Source: Zygnema cylindricum
Lineage: Eukaryota > Streptophyta > Zygnematophyceae > Zygnematales > Zygnemataceae
Assembly: GCA_037447655.1 (NCBI GenBank)
Contig: JBBHKE010002184.1
Coordinates: 1 to 64,000 of the forward strand
Reading direction: 5' to 3'
DNA length: 64,000 nucleotides
Part shown: piece after piece, positions 21,626 through 34,444 of the stretch
How positions within the stretch are numbered: the first letter of the stretch is position 1
Layout: the number at the start of each line of letters is the position of its first letter
The notes under the pieces: generated by a model
The model's input: only the letters and a program-made list of their open reading frames with translations
The model's database searches: none
What the model was told of the DNA's origin: nothing
Made by a program: the position numbers and the translations under genes

Positions 21626-24559
21626 ACTATGGCAAAAATGTATGCATAAATTATATTTAATTATTTTTTAGCGAAAGGCCTTAAACCCAAATTAGAGATT
21701 ATAACACATTGTTTTTTTACACTACACCGTTCTTCTCGAAAGTTGAATGATGTGACAAAAAAATCTTCAACCGTACAACATTTGTGAAAATCGTAGTACA
21801 ATGGCGATCAGCTTGATACTTTGATTTTACTCTAACTGTTGCGCCCTTTATACCATGTTTGACATCTCTTTTCGACCCACGCGCTCGCGATTCCAACTCA
21901 TTTGGAAACTTAAACCAAAATCACCTGGCAAGGTGACTTCATATAAAACACCACTTAGACAACGAATAATAAAACGTTCACGCACTTGACACACAAATAC
22001 TATTTTTTTTGCACAAGGGAGGGTACTCGTTATTTCTATCCCTAGCAATCACGCACATAAGTGGAAAAAAATTGTAGGGGTCTCAGACCTCCACGTTCAT
22101 TCATGGGTTTTTTGCCAAAGACCACGACACCGTTACCTCTCTTTCTCTCTCACACTATCACTCCTATCTCACAATTTCTAGAACGAAATACAACAATACG
22201 CACGAAATGGAAAAGCTCTAAAAAAAAGTATTATGACAACTTTCGGGCTAGCATGTCTAATTAGAAAAGACAAAATATAGAAGCTATGGCGATTTTTTTT
22301 TTTGAATTAGAGACGGTGACATTGTCAAGTGAGAATGATGTCACAATATCGAAAAACCCTATGCATCTACAATGTCGAAAAAACACAACGTTTACAACTA
22401 CTGCCATTTTAGTATACATCACTGATTGCTATACGTTTTACAGTCGTCTAATACCCTCGCAAGTTTCACCCACGTTTACAACAATCATATTGCGAAGTAA
22501 CAGTTTTTATTTTACACATTAAAGCACACTACAAATTAAAGCATAGAATGTTCACTAAATTACAAAGTTCAATTTCAAAGTATAGGTTACATGGGCACAC
22601 CTCTTCAGTATGCACTTTTGTTTGGCGACTTCCCACTTTCGACCCGCTATCAAGTCATGCGAACTCACATTAAAACTCAACCCCGAATAAAAGTTGAAAG
22701 TTTTTTTTAAACAAAGTAAAACTTCACCAACAAATAATATAACGTATTTATAAGTGTCACACAATTTAAGCATTTTTAGTCGGAGAGAGTACACACTATT
22801 TTTTTTTCTGCTTGTAAAGGGAATATTTGGAAAAATAATATGAAGGGTTTAAAACTTAACATTTAATAGTGTTTTACATAAGTCTACCACATCGACGCAT
22901 CTCATTTATTTCTCCCATGACCAGTTTCCTCTTCTAATTAGTTGCGTAAAGTATGCAAATTTTGGTATATAAGGAATAAGTTGTATTTTTTTTTGTTTTG
23001 GTTATCTTTGCGATTAACATGGTGATACGCAGATCGTCAAAAGAGAAAGAACAAACTAGAGAAACTATGGCTTAAAATTTCTAAATTGTTAACATCGGTG
23101 TTGTAACAAATGAGCATTACATCGCAATTTGATTGAAACCAAACTTTTACAATATCACAAAGAACCAAAATGTTTATAACATCGCAAAAATAAAATGAAG
23201 CACACGTTATTAAATACTAACAAATTTAGTAGTATAGACAAAATCACGATTACAAGTGACACTTTTGTTTTCGTACAAGATAAACGAGTATGTAGAATAT
23301 TGACTGAAAAACGAATGTTTATTACTGAGTTTATGGTGCAGTTTTTATACATTCGAACATCTGATAATCGAGTATGTAGAATCTTGATTTAAAAATAAAT
23401 GTTTATTAGTAGTTTTACAGTCACACTAGCAAATACCTTAGGTTTTAATGCTTTGAAACATTTCAAACTTTTTGGAATGATCTTGTAACCTAGGTTTACA
23501 CCACTGTGCAAACAAGTTTTGAAGATTATTATGTTTTGACAAAATATGTTGTTTCACAAAATACTGAGTGTTTGCAGCAAAGATAATATTGAATTCAATA
23601 AATGGCTTATGGAATGCTTTATTTAAGAAACATTAGACTAAAACAAAAATCAGGGTTCATTCATAGAGTTTTGGAAGAATATTTAAATTTTGCGAAAGGC
23701 GTCCATTTTTTTTTACCCCACACACTTAAAAGGTTGACAATCATATTTTCTTAAAGATTTATACCTTATTTGTGGAGTTCCCCTACATTGGAAAACCACA
23801 TCTACGACGTGTTTTAAGCAACAATTAATTGAGGGATTATATTATGATATTTGCAATTGTATGTTTTTTCACTTGTACTTTTAGTTTCATTTTTTAATAA
23901 AAAGGGAAAATTCCGCAAACTATTATAAACGTAAAAAACACGATCATTGTGTCAAGCATGGTGACAAAGTTAATAGATTGAACATAACTACTATTATTTT
24001 ACTCCAAAGTTATCGTAGAGTTTCACAAATTTTATTAAAATAACGATTTTGAATGATGACGCGATTGGCAAAAAGACTCGATTTAAACTAAGAAATTTAG
24101 TGATAATTTTTTTAATCATTGAACATAATGTTACGACATAGATTTTTGTTTGGAAAACAAAATCTTGGCGACATGCCTATTAATTACGAAAACTAGGCAA
24201 CTTTTTGCATACTTTGAGAAAAATTTGAGTTGCATATGGGTCTTTGGTAGTGAACACCCTATAACAACATCCGCAAAGTCGCCTTGCTTATTAAATGGGT
24301 TATATTGTAGTCATCTGTGAGGCTTTGCCTTTTTTTTTTGGGATTATAATTTGAGTAACCAATATTATTTTTAAGTTGTTTTTTACAATGTAAGAACTCA
24401 ATTTGTGTTTCTTTTATTATTCGTATGTCATAGGTATTACCTTTGTTTTTTGAGAGAATTATCAATTTATGTTGTATTCACCCTGCCTCTCATTTAATTC
24501 GTCAATTTTTTTTTTTCGCAAATTACGCTATGTGGACAACTTTTAGTAATAGATATGAA
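21626..24559. other. Gene-poor AT-rich spacer
   Basis: About 2.9 kb with only short unsupported ORFs. A direct repeat lies at about 23285-23302 and 23368-23385 (CGAGTATGTAGAAT, about 83 bp apart). TATAACATCGC-like phrases recur. No RNA gene or coding motif seen. Confidence 0.5.
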
Positions 24560-25702
24560 TTACTATGGGCTCCATTGTCCCACAGAATTTACAGATCTAA
24601 ATAAGCTAATGTGGATAGTGCCGACTTCAAGTTTATATGAACCCAAATGATTGGCCCCTTGAAAATCAGAACCCCATTACAGCTTCACCCCTGTGAAATA
24701 AGACTTTCTGTGTGCTCAGTTCCACCAGAGAATGCAAAGTTAGAATATGAGTTTTGGACACATTCATCCACTTTGACTTTCCTTTAGAAATGCAGCCACC
24801 GTGGCAAGCAAAAACTTTGACCGACTACACCCTTGTGTAGCCTGGACTCCCCTGAGTCCGCAACAAAAAGAATAACTCAAAATGGTAACTCAAAATGGTC
24901 ACCTGAGTTAATAGTAATGGAATAACTCAAAATGGTAACTCAAAATGGTCACCTGAGTTAATAGTAATGGCTGGCCAAAGTTTGCCTTTTATACAAGATG
25001 CTCTATGGGAGAAACGGCTACCTACCAAAAATATTATAAGTCCTAAAACCCCTCTCTAGGTACGGAAAAATCATAAGGTACGGACAAATCACAAGACTAT
25101 ACCGTACAGGAAAGTATATGTGTCGGAGTACTTTCTGTATGGTCCATATACCACATCGCCATAATGTGACATTTATCACAATCGGATTTGTTGTCCTCCG
25201 ATCCAGAGATTTCGTAAACCCGTATGATGTTGCCACGTGTCATTTGTAGTGATGGCGTCCGCAAACCGCCAAATTGTCCTTTCCGCGAAGCCAGCGCTAA
25301 CCACGACAGTCTGATTGAATCGACTTTTAATACAGACAAGCGAAACAAATGTCCGTTGTATTTGTTTCGTCCGATACATAAAGTATAATTGTTTCTATGC
25401 CCTATAAACCGTAATCCAGTCAAATGGAAAACCTTAGAAGTAACTATATAAATATTTATCAAACCCTATACATTGTAGCATTGGTCTTAGACTTAACGGA
25501 CAAAGCTAACGACTACGGGTGGTTTGACGGAAGGTAGTTGCCAGGATCAAATCCTGGGTCCGTCAAATTCCTTTTTGGTAAACCAATCATTATCTACTCC
25601 TTTCTCTCTGGAGAGTTGAGGCAGCCATGACTCTAGCTCCTGCCTCTGCTCTTCCTCATCTTCTATCCTAATACAGACCTAGAAAATACTCAAATATCAA
25701 CA
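24560..25702 (-). mobile_element. Copia-like 5' terminal segment (copy C)
   Basis: Minus-strand start TGTTGATATTTGAG at 25702. It keeps the hairpin (25523-25567) and a TATA box (TATAAAAGG, minus strand, 24985-24993), and matches copy A through the part beyond the TATA box (TTCCACCAGAGAATGCAAAG). Carries its own 50-bp tandem duplication. No internal coding region follows on the minus strand below 24560, so it is an isolated end. Confidence 0.65.
24871..24970. repeat. 50-bp perfect tandem duplication
   Basis: AATAACTCAAAATGGTAACT and the next 30 bases repeat exactly (24871-24920, 24921-24970) within copy C. Each unit itself contains two AACTCAAAATGGT motifs. Confidence 0.9.
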
Positions 25703-27999
25703 AGTTCATCCTCAACCATTACACTTATTTCAAAACATTTGCTTTAAAGGATCTATCAAGGAACAACCACTAGATTATTTTTCTCTATAATATGTTTCAC
25801 GGTAAATCTGAAATATGATTGTTTTTGCATCTGACTCACATGTCCACTAGTCATGATCTTTGAACCACATAAGCTTTAAGCTTATTATCACAATGTTCAG
25901 TAACTTTTTTACTTTGCAAAGGTGACTTTTTCACTTTAGAGATAACAACGGCAATGGCAGTTTACCAATGCATGATCAATTGGAATAAATTCATTTTTTT
26001 GATTGATAAACGTGAATAGGAAAATATTTGTTAAAGACGATATTAATATCGTCCGTACAGAACCAACTAGAGACAATCGACGATTTATGGTGGGATTTCT
26101 TGGGACACGGAATGAGATCGAGTATTCCAATTAGACGGATGAAAAAAACGAAATACACACACACACACACACACATGTCATTTTCTTATTGAACCAAACT
26201 TAGCCAAGTATTTCAAACATTGTAGCACAAATACATACAAATTGGGATAAAACGGGCATGTAAAACAAGCATTTTATCAAGGTTCCCAAAAGTAGCTTTC
26301 ATTATATTTAAAGCACTCAACAGACTGAGAAATAATATTGTAGATTTTATTGAGGATATCACCTCGTGACAAAAATTATACAATTTTATTAGAAAGAATG
26401 TTAAATTTGTCTTTAGACTCGGCTCATATTAGTCTTGAAAATAGTGAAATTTGCCTTTAGACTAAACTCAGATTAGTCTAAAAAGATAGTGAAATTAGTC
26501 GTTGTACTTTGCTTATATTAGAGATTGGTCAGTCATCAAGTTTACACATGTTATTTCCTTGGGGGCGTTTGAATATAAAGTAACTACAAAACCGAGCAAC
26601 AACTATCTTGTCTATTCTAATGCCGATGTGTGTTCTACCCTCTCTTTATCTCTCTCAGCTATTACATCTATTTTTGTGATCTATGTAGTGTCTATTACGT
26701 GATTACCTGCGCGAAGTCGTATCTGTATGTCGCATCTGTATGTGGTTGTAGGTGATCCCTCTAATTGCTCATATGGTCGACACCAATTCAAATTTAGTTA
26801 GTGATTTTGTAACAATAATAGCGGATCGAACTTGTTTATAAAAGGGTATTTAGGAGTTATGATTATAGATTACTAAATTTGGTAGACGTTCGCGAAAGAA
26901 TCACGCGATTTGGATTTATATTTCAAAAGTTATAGCTAATGGGTGTACTTAGGTGGCAGTGCGAGGTCTAAATAACAGGTGAGTATCATTGAAACGGGTT
27001 AAGGGTCAAATTGGTACCAAAATTTCGCGTGAACTTTTCATAAAATTCTAATGAAACGTTTAGTATACATGGTACTTCGTTTCGTACAATTTTTAGTACG
27101 AAACGTCACTTTCACTTAAGGGAATTTCGTAGGAAGTTTCGCGTGCGAAATTTGTGACGCACGATCGTGCGAAGTCGAGTTTCGTTTGGCGCGCGCTTTT
27201 GCACGTAAATGTTATGTAGTGAAACGTAGCGTTTGATTGGTTAATAAAATGCTAAGTACACCGTGAATCGTTATTATCCTTATGTACTCTATATCGGCAC
27301 CCTAAAATTTTGACATTGATACCCGAAATACAGTGAACGAATCTAATTTATCTTTGACATTAATTACAATTCTTGTAAATTAGCGTCAATGGTTTTACCG
27401 TACTTGTTTCATGAATAGTGTGGTGTACGGAATGTGTTGTTCGTACAATACTGTACTTCATTACCGATAATCGTACGGAAAATGTAGTGAACTTGCATAC
27501 AAAATTGCGCTTAGATAAACGTGGAGTTGGTTTGTAAAAACAGGCGTTCACATACATTCCGACGTTCGTTTTTGTGTGTGACAATGAGAACAGAATACAT
27601 GTGCGCATGCGAAAAAACTGCGTATGTGTAAGCGTATTGTCGCAAACTTACACATGTTATACAGTCGCGGAAAGTTAAGTCTATTACGTTGCGGTTTTAA
27701 CTTTATTTGAGTTCCTTCAAAATTAATAGAGTATATATTTACACTATTACAGTGTCAATCGGAAACATAACAGTAATACCAGACCTATAAACAAAAAAGA
27801 CTCTTATTAGAGTTAAGTTTGACCCTAAAATGGGTAATGTTTCACAAAACGTCACCAAATTAGAGTCATAATGTGTAAATTTTACAGTTAAGTTACAAAA
27901 TTTAGGATTGAAAAAACGCCGCGCCTTGAAAACCTGAAAAGATTACAAACAAACGGCAAATGCGGACAGAACACAAAAAATAAATTTTTTGTTCTGACT
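25703..27999. other. Spacer with microsatellite, inverted repeat and a family T end
   Basis: (AC)n run at 26154-26175. Perfect 10-bp inverted repeat CGTTTCGTAC (27078-27087) with GTACGAAACG (27096-27105). A family T left terminus starts at 27259 after TA and follows the 9107-9305 subtype for about 70 bp, then is lost. No supported gene. Confidence 0.55.
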
Positions 28000-28199
28000 A
28001 TTCCCATCCACATCCTCGTCTCCTGGTGGGTGACATTTGATTCTCGCGGAGCCATGTTCACACAACGTCGCCATTTTTTGGGCAAGATGCGGATCGCTGT
28101 CCCGCCGCCTCACGTAGTCTTGCGACCTTCAATACGCCATACCTTATTATTAAGGTTTACAGCAGTATTAAGGTTGACAATAACATGGCGAAATAACAA

Positions 28200-28270
28200 G
28201 GAATCGCGCATCATTATCGTCGGTACATCTTTTAGGGTTTACGAAGAAAACCATGGGTAAGTGATCGACT
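28200..28270 (+). promoter_or_regulatory. Candidate gene start: telo-box and ATGG|GTAAGT junction
   Basis: TTTTAGGGTTTAC (inverse telo-box, about 28229-28241) is followed by AAACCATGGGTAAGT (28249-28263). A telo-box before a minimal first exon ATGG and a consensus donor is common in plant ribosomal-protein and translation genes (family knowledge). The following 28270-28560 is a CT-rich, intron-like tract. I could not find a convincing second exon, so this is a hypothesis. Confidence 0.3.
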
Positions 28271-28283
28271 CTATCCGTTTTTC

Positions 28284-28830
28284 ATCCCTCTCTCTCCCTC
28301 TATCCCTCTCTCTCTCATTCTGTCCCATACCTTTTCTCTAGTATTCTCTCTCATTCTCTTCTTACCACTCTCTCTCTCCCCCTCATTCTGTCCCATACCC
28401 TTTCCGTACTCTTCTCTCTAACTCTCTTCTTCCCACTCTCTCTCCCTCCCTCATTCTGTGTCCCTCTTTGTCTATCTCTCAATCCCTCTCTCAATCCCTC
28501 TGCAATAAATTGTCTCTACTCCCCTCCTAAGTAATTGCCAGAACCTTAACCCCCCTCTTTCCCTTAAATCTGCCTTTCTTCTTTTCCATCCATGTGATTC
28601 ACTTAAATGTGCCCTTTACCTCTCCCTCCCTTATCCTCTCCCACTTTCTCTTCCTCACTCTGTTGATTTTCCTCATCCTATCTCTCTCCCACTCTCTAAT
28701 CCAACCTCATATGCGTTCTCCCTTCCTTTCCTCTCTGCGACTTTCCTTTGTCAATCCTCTCACACTCTTTTCCCTCTCATTATTGCTCATTATTCCTTTT
28801 CTCTCTTTTTCTCTTTTGTATTTGAGACTT
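28284..28830. repeat. CT-rich low-complexity tract
   Basis: CTCTCTCCCTC-type sequence with CATTCTGTCCCATACC(C/T)TTT repeated at about 28316 and 28386, interrupted by ordinary sequence at 28510-28590. The 79-codon Leu/Ser ORF here is compositional. Confidence 0.75.
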
Positions 28831-28897
28831 TAATCGACCACCGACTTCTATCCGACGGTCATTGTATTAAAGGACATCTACGCCAACATATGATCGT

Positions 28898-29023
28898 ATG
28901 GAAGAAGAAAATATCATCTTCAAGGTGTTGGAGCGGATGACAACGTTTGGGGAAAACGGTGAAGAACTTTGCAGGGATCTATCTTCGTCGTGTCGAACCG
29001 TTACTATTGTTTCGTGCGTGTAG
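28898..29023 (+). CDS. Short ORF, 41 codons, unknown
   Basis: ATG GAA GAA GAA then a mixed-composition reading frame (MEEENIIFKVLERM...) to TAG at 29021. Its composition looks protein-like for its length, unlike the CT tract before it. It could be an exon of the gene suggested at 28249, but the frame and splice sites do not join cleanly. Low support. Confidence 0.15.
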   Translation: MEEENIIFKVLERMTTFGENGEELCRDLSSSCRTVTIVSCV

Positions 29024-29239
29024 TATTACGAAGGTTTTTTTTTTTTATTGGGGGTTTTCGTCCTAGAGACACAAACGTTAAGTATACTGAAGTACATAGA
29101 GTTTTGCATCATATTGTAGATTAATTGGCTTCACTACATTTTTGTTTTAATACAACGTTCTAAAAGGATATTGTTGTTTTTGAAGATTTAGTTTCGTGCG
29201 TACATGAAATTTGGTGAGCACGCGACGTTTCGTGCGTAT

Positions 29240-29790
29240 ATATTTTATATGATGTACTGTGGAGTTTTGAATAGATTTGCGATTCGGGGGAGTTAGTGTA
29301 CGAGAAAATTAAAGTGACGTGTGAGTGGCGCGAACAAACATTTGAAAATGTACGGCGGATCGCGAAGCGATCCGATATGAAATATGAATTGTTTGAAACG
29401 TACGAAGTACAAATGAAGTGACGCGAAGGAGCGTACGAAAAATATGGAATGCGACAAGTTAAAATATTACGTTCCACGTACAAAACAGTTTGCGACATGC
29501 GCATTTATTGCAAACGACGCATATTCAGTACGGAAAAGATTTAGAAGGTACGGATTAATTTCGGCAGTAGTTCGAGGTACACGTGGAGGGCGGACGGCGT
29601 CCGCCGATATTTTCAAGGGATCTCATTATCTTTAATGACGTATTATGAGGTGGACCGTACATATGCGATGTCGGTTCACTACGTGGACTTATCGACAAGT
29701 GACTAAGCAAGTTGTCACTTATGACGCGGATTTGTGGATGCGTCGGTGTAAATATTTGACGAAACATTTTCTTGTCGTATGTGTATTAAT
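29240..29790 (+). repeat. Dispersed repeat R, copy 1
   Basis: Matches 63432-64000 in the same orientation. Near-identical blocks: GAGTGGCGCGAACAAACATT, GTACGGCGGATCGCGAAGCG, and the last about 70 bp of the window (GGACCGTACATATGCGATGT onward; 29652-29720). Contains hairpin CGGATCGC-GAA-GCGATCCG and a GGCGGACG/CGTCCGCC stem. No coding frame is shared by both copies; it may be an LTR of an unidentified element. Confidence 0.8.
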
Positions 29791-31558
29791 AAATTAGAGT
29801 TTATTATGATGTTTATATTTAAGTGATCAATTAGGGTTTCGATAGTTTAATTTGTGTGTGTACGATGTCGTACTTGTAGACAAGTGTACGCTTACGATTG
29901 CTTGACTCTCAGGTGTACGCTTACGATTAGTTTACTCTTACTAACAGGTTATTATGCATAAATAGGATTTAGTGACAGTTGCGTAATTTACGTTGGTTAT
30001 TTTGACACTTAGTGATTCTTTGACAGCTCACAAGTGTATATATAGGAATGAGCTTTGTTAGGAATTAATCATCAATGCTGGTTAGTAAAGTGGGGACCAA
30101 AGATGTAGTATTTTAGGGTTGTCGATTAGGTCATGCACTTTGAATGATATAATGATTATTTAATTATACTTTGATTGTACTTTTGTTTATGTGAAATGCA
30201 TTTGTCTTTATTATTTATTTATGTTATTTTATACATGTTTGATATGCATTGTTTATGCATTTGTCCTAGGGTTTGTTTATGTCGATTATTCCATCAAACC
30301 TTAGATGTTCTCATAGGGTTTATTTATGTTGATTATTCTATGAAACCCTAAATGTTGTTTGTTGCGTCTGTGTACGCATATCGAGGATGCATTTCAAATG
30401 ATTGTTCATCGACCTATTTTTGCTTAGCTTCTTGCATGATAGTTTGGGTCGCTTCTGCGGTCTATTTTAGACCAAAGAACAACAGATATCACCACGAAAT
30501 ATACGATTTTTGTAACTTTTCTTCCATTGTTGTTAATGAATGACTTTATTTGTGTCAACTTATTCTCCATTTTTTATTCATTGTGTCTTTTTTCATTTGC
30601 TTTCATGTTGTTTCGATGACTTTTTCGTTTTGAAATGTATTAAATGTTATCCGCATGTATTCTTTTGTGTATCATTTCGAAATGCTAAAATTATGACTTC
30701 ATTTATCCTACTGCTCACCGCGTAACTTAGTCGTAATTTTCTTTCCCTACATGGAAGAATCTGCTGGCTTATGCACTCCGGTTTTTTTGGTTCAGCTCAG
30801 TCAAAATGCCAATTTGTTGCAAAGTAAAAACCCACTTCCTTGTTGATAGCCATAATCTTTTCCACCTATTTTGCAAACTCACTCTTCATAGACCAGCGGC
30901 GAACCAATCTCGTCGTTGTAAGGCCATGCGATGAGACAAAGTCATCGTTACAATGACATCAATCAAGTGTAGACTCTGATTTTCCGGAGATGACGACGAA
31001 AAAGTTTCGCCATTGGATTTCCATTCAGCGACGAGACCGTCTCGCCGCTAAAAGGGCAACCGTGCAATATTATGGAAGTGTTGTTTCGGAAAGTAAGAAC
31101 GAATCAAATTCGTCGATGGATGACTAACCAGCGACAAAGGATTTTTGTTGCTGGTTATTTTATCATGTAGAAGGCAGCAAAATCTATAAATCCAGTCTAC
31201 ACGCACACTTCATTTCCGAATACCACCTTAACAACATCTTAGACTAAAAACACAGGAGAATTTATAGATGCATCCAATTCCACATTATACAAAACATGTA
31301 AGCTTGGTAAAAACCCGAAATTGTAATATTGTATAAAAAAACATACACACATATAAAATCTTTATTACATAATCGCACATTTGAAATTTGGTTTTAAGCT
31401 ACAATTCCTTCCAAGTTTTAACTAAAAGTCAAGAGCAACATCTCCACATTTTCGTTTTACTAATAAGTCCATAAATTCCTAGCGCCCTATTTTGTGTTGT
31501 TCGATATTGGTACACTAGGAGGTGGGACTGAATCGCTCAATTCTGTACTCTTTAATAC
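29791..31558. other. Spacer with GCGACGA-type palindromes
   Basis: AT-rich, with TTAGGGTTT-like and AAACCCTA-like single motifs at 29835, 30266 and 30345. At 30890-31156 several inverted repeats occur: AGCGACGAGAC-x-GTCTCGCCGCT near 31036 and AACCAGCGACAAA (31126-31138) with TTTGTTGCTGGTT (31144-31156). No supported gene. Confidence 0.5.
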
Positions 31559-31878
31559 ATTTGTAAACTTTTGAAGCCGCACACGTCAGTCACATATCTT
31601 TGAAAGCCCCACGAGAAGCACTAACCTTCAACCTTTCTTACATCTTTGCAATTCTCCGATTTCATATACATGCAGGCGCTTCCAAACTTCCTTTAACAGT
31701 AATTTATGCACATTCATAAAGCAGTGGGCAAAAAAGTTCTTTAAGCAACTTGGCTTGCAGTCTACCATGAACAGTCGAGATTGAAAAATTGTTGTTTCAA
31801 CGAAGGGTCTTCACGTCTAAGAGCCGCAACAACTTTCTCATGAGAATTAGCTGACACTCTCAATGTAAAAGAAGTCAT
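31559..31878 (-). pseudogene. Decayed coding remnant, unidentified
   Basis: A 38-codon ORF (ATG at 31878, TAG at 31762; contains SANSHEKVVAALRREDPSLK) and, in other frames downstream, stretches such as HGRLQAKLLKELF and LLKEVWKRLHVYEIGELQRC look protein-like but are broken by stops and frame changes. Possibly a transposase or captured gene fragment. The family is not recognised. Confidence 0.25.
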
Positions 31879-32542
31879 TATAAGCTCAATTTTGCAATTC
31901 AGCAAGGCCTTCAAAGATATCCCAAGTACTTAGCCAACTTACCTCCAGTGGAACTACTTTATCCAAACCTCGCTAATACAAGAGATGCGAAATGGAGCGT
32001 ATTGGAACAGCACAGTGAAACATAAAGTGTAGTTATCAGCAACTCCTTCGTGATAGGTAGACAAACATCCTGCCCCAATTTAAAAATTTTAAAACTCCAG
32101 AACCAAATAATAACAAAAAAAACAAAAAAAATAGCAAAAAACCACAGCAAAATAATTCATAGCCAAACAAGGTTTGATGGAATTTCCCGAATTTTCAATG
32201 TCGTCGATACAAAAACACCAAAAGGCCACAAAATAGTGTTTAAATACTCAACATAAAGTTGTACTTTAAAAGAGTACCATCTTTTATATCTTTATTTTCA
32301 ATAAAAAAAAGGAAAAAAAAAGAGGGACAAAACAAAACAAACACATAATTGAAATGGAAACTCTACTGTGGCTAACAACTATAAATTTTGCTCCATACAA
32401 CAGTAGGAAAATTCAACTTTACTTCTACCAATATTTACAAGTCCATTATCGAGCAACAGCTGCTTCACTCCTCTGTTCCTGCCGTTGCTATGTTCTCATC
32501 TTAATGTTTTCATCTTATTCTAATAATATTTCAGAAACTTTT

Positions 32543-32833
32543 CTAGGCTCGTTCTCCTTAGATACGTCTGGATACGCCTGGCTTACTGGACATCCTTTGC
32601 CATAATGGTGACTCTCTCAGCGTGAATGGCACAAAGATTGGTGTCCTCAAACAGACCGACCAAATAAGCGAAGCTGCAATTCTAGAACAGCCGAGCTCTG
32701 GAATCGAAAATCCGTCTTGAAATCCTGTCCAATCTTATGAACCAAGCGTTGGAATGGCAACTTGCGGATGAGAAGCTCAGTCAATTTTTGGTACTTTCTG
32801 ATTTCACGGAGAGGAACTGTTATAGGACGATAC
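32543..32833 (-). pseudogene. Histone H3 pseudogene, last exon
   Basis: Minus strand from an intron acceptor (AATTCAG at 32834-32840) reads the H3 histone fold: [35 protein letters not shown], then, after a small deletion and frameshift, [17 protein letters not shown] and VTIM. H3 residues are changed in several places ([12 protein letters not shown]). A TAA interrupts where LARRIRGERA should start, and a roughly 10-bp duplication precedes GERA and TAG at 32543. Presence of an acceptor just before the YRP block means it came from an intron-containing H3 gene (H3.3-like genes have introns in plants) by DNA duplication, not from a processed mRNA. The N-terminal tail exon was not found upstream. 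Confidence 0.85.
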
Positions 32834-34444
32834 CTGAATTAAGTAAAGGTATCACCAACTTTAGTTAGTTAAAATTCAAAGTGAGACTGTGTGAAAAAAC
32901 ATTTTTATATGGTTAGCTTTGTTTTAATATCATATTTTTATATGGTTAGCTTTGTTTTAATGTCATGGAAGACAACATGCAAATACCAACAAAAAACTGC
33001 AAATCTTTTGGAATTTTGTAAATAATTATTTGTCATATTTAAAATAGCCAAGCACTAGGCTGACCAAAAATTAGAGTAGAAATAAATTCCAAGACTGCGG
33101 ACGAAAAGTACCACGAGAATAATTTTCCTTTTCCAAAACTAAGATTTGCAGGTAGACTAATTTGACTGCAAAAAAAAAAACATCCATTCACTTCAGCTGG
33201 AAATTTTGGAGAGGGAAGAGTATCATCAGCTACAGTAATTAGTTCTTAGAAAAACAAAAGTAAATAAATGATACAATTGAAAAAAGAGCAAAAAAAAACT
33301 ACAGAAAGTCATTAGGTGGAACTACATATAAAAAGATATATCAAATCGCCATGGAAACACCTCCAGCTTACAGGCAGGACGAGAAAATGTTGATGGGAAA
33401 AAATGCGAGCGTCGTAACATTGACGAACAATTTTTCAAACGTCATCTACGGAACCAGACCAGCTTTAGAAATACGTGGATATTAAACATGCCATGTGATT
33501 TCGGCAACAGCCAATGATACTCTTCCAACGGCGGTTGGATCAGCTTTCGTCGGCGTATTACCGCCAATTAGAATTAACATATATCTTAATAAGTGGTTTA
33601 TTCTCTGTTTTACGTTCAATTATAATTAACAGTGATACTAATAAGAGGTTTATTTGACGTTTGATCTAACTTAACACATTCTTATTAGAATTAAGTCCCA
33701 ATTTACAATGCATGAATTCTAATAAAACAACCCACCGGGCACCTTATTAAAGTTAAGGGTCCATATTTAACGTCATATAACGCTCGTTCTCCCCGCGTAC
33801 GACAAATAAATTAAAATGAAACACTGAGTTCAATGTAAGTTATGTGAAACGAAACGTAAACATAGAAAACCCGTCGTTATAGTTTCGTTCATTACACAAT
33901 ATGAAACTGAACTCAATGAACGTATTAGAGTTGTACGGTTACGTAGCGTTAGAAGGTAAATGTGTTTTTCAATCCGAAGCATGGAATCGACTGTATGACG
34001 CGACAATGTACCTTTTGTCCTATGTTATCCTCGCAGTTATTTTACTGTAATCATATTCAACGCGCGTGAAAAAAACGCTTATTAGAGTCATGAATAAACT
34101 TGAGTGAAAGGACAAAACCCGTACTTTCGACGGTTTTTTCACGTACCTATTCTAGTGTATAATTATGAATGGCGTAATGATTACTTATCCGCAAACCCAA
34201 ATTAGAATTATGGATTAATTATAGTAAAAGGACGAGACGTGGTACGGATTGTCAGATTTTATACTTATACCTATTTTACCGTATTTATTAAGACGGCGGA
34301 TCCTGTATACCCAAATCAGCGTTATGGAGAAATTACAATTAAACATTTTTTTGAAAATGGCATTGATACATAAATTAGCATAAATGACACTAATTCATTA
34401 TGTACACTAATAATTTATATACGCTAATAACTATTCACGGTGTA
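32834..34444. other. Spacer with tandem duplication and family T debris
   Basis: A 34-bp unit (TTTTTATATGGTTAGCTTTG plus TTTTAAT...) is tandemly duplicated at about 32900-32966. ATTAGAATTAA-type phrases and a family T right terminus (CTATTCACGGTG ending 34442, then TA) show decayed TIR elements. No gene seen. Confidence 0.5.
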
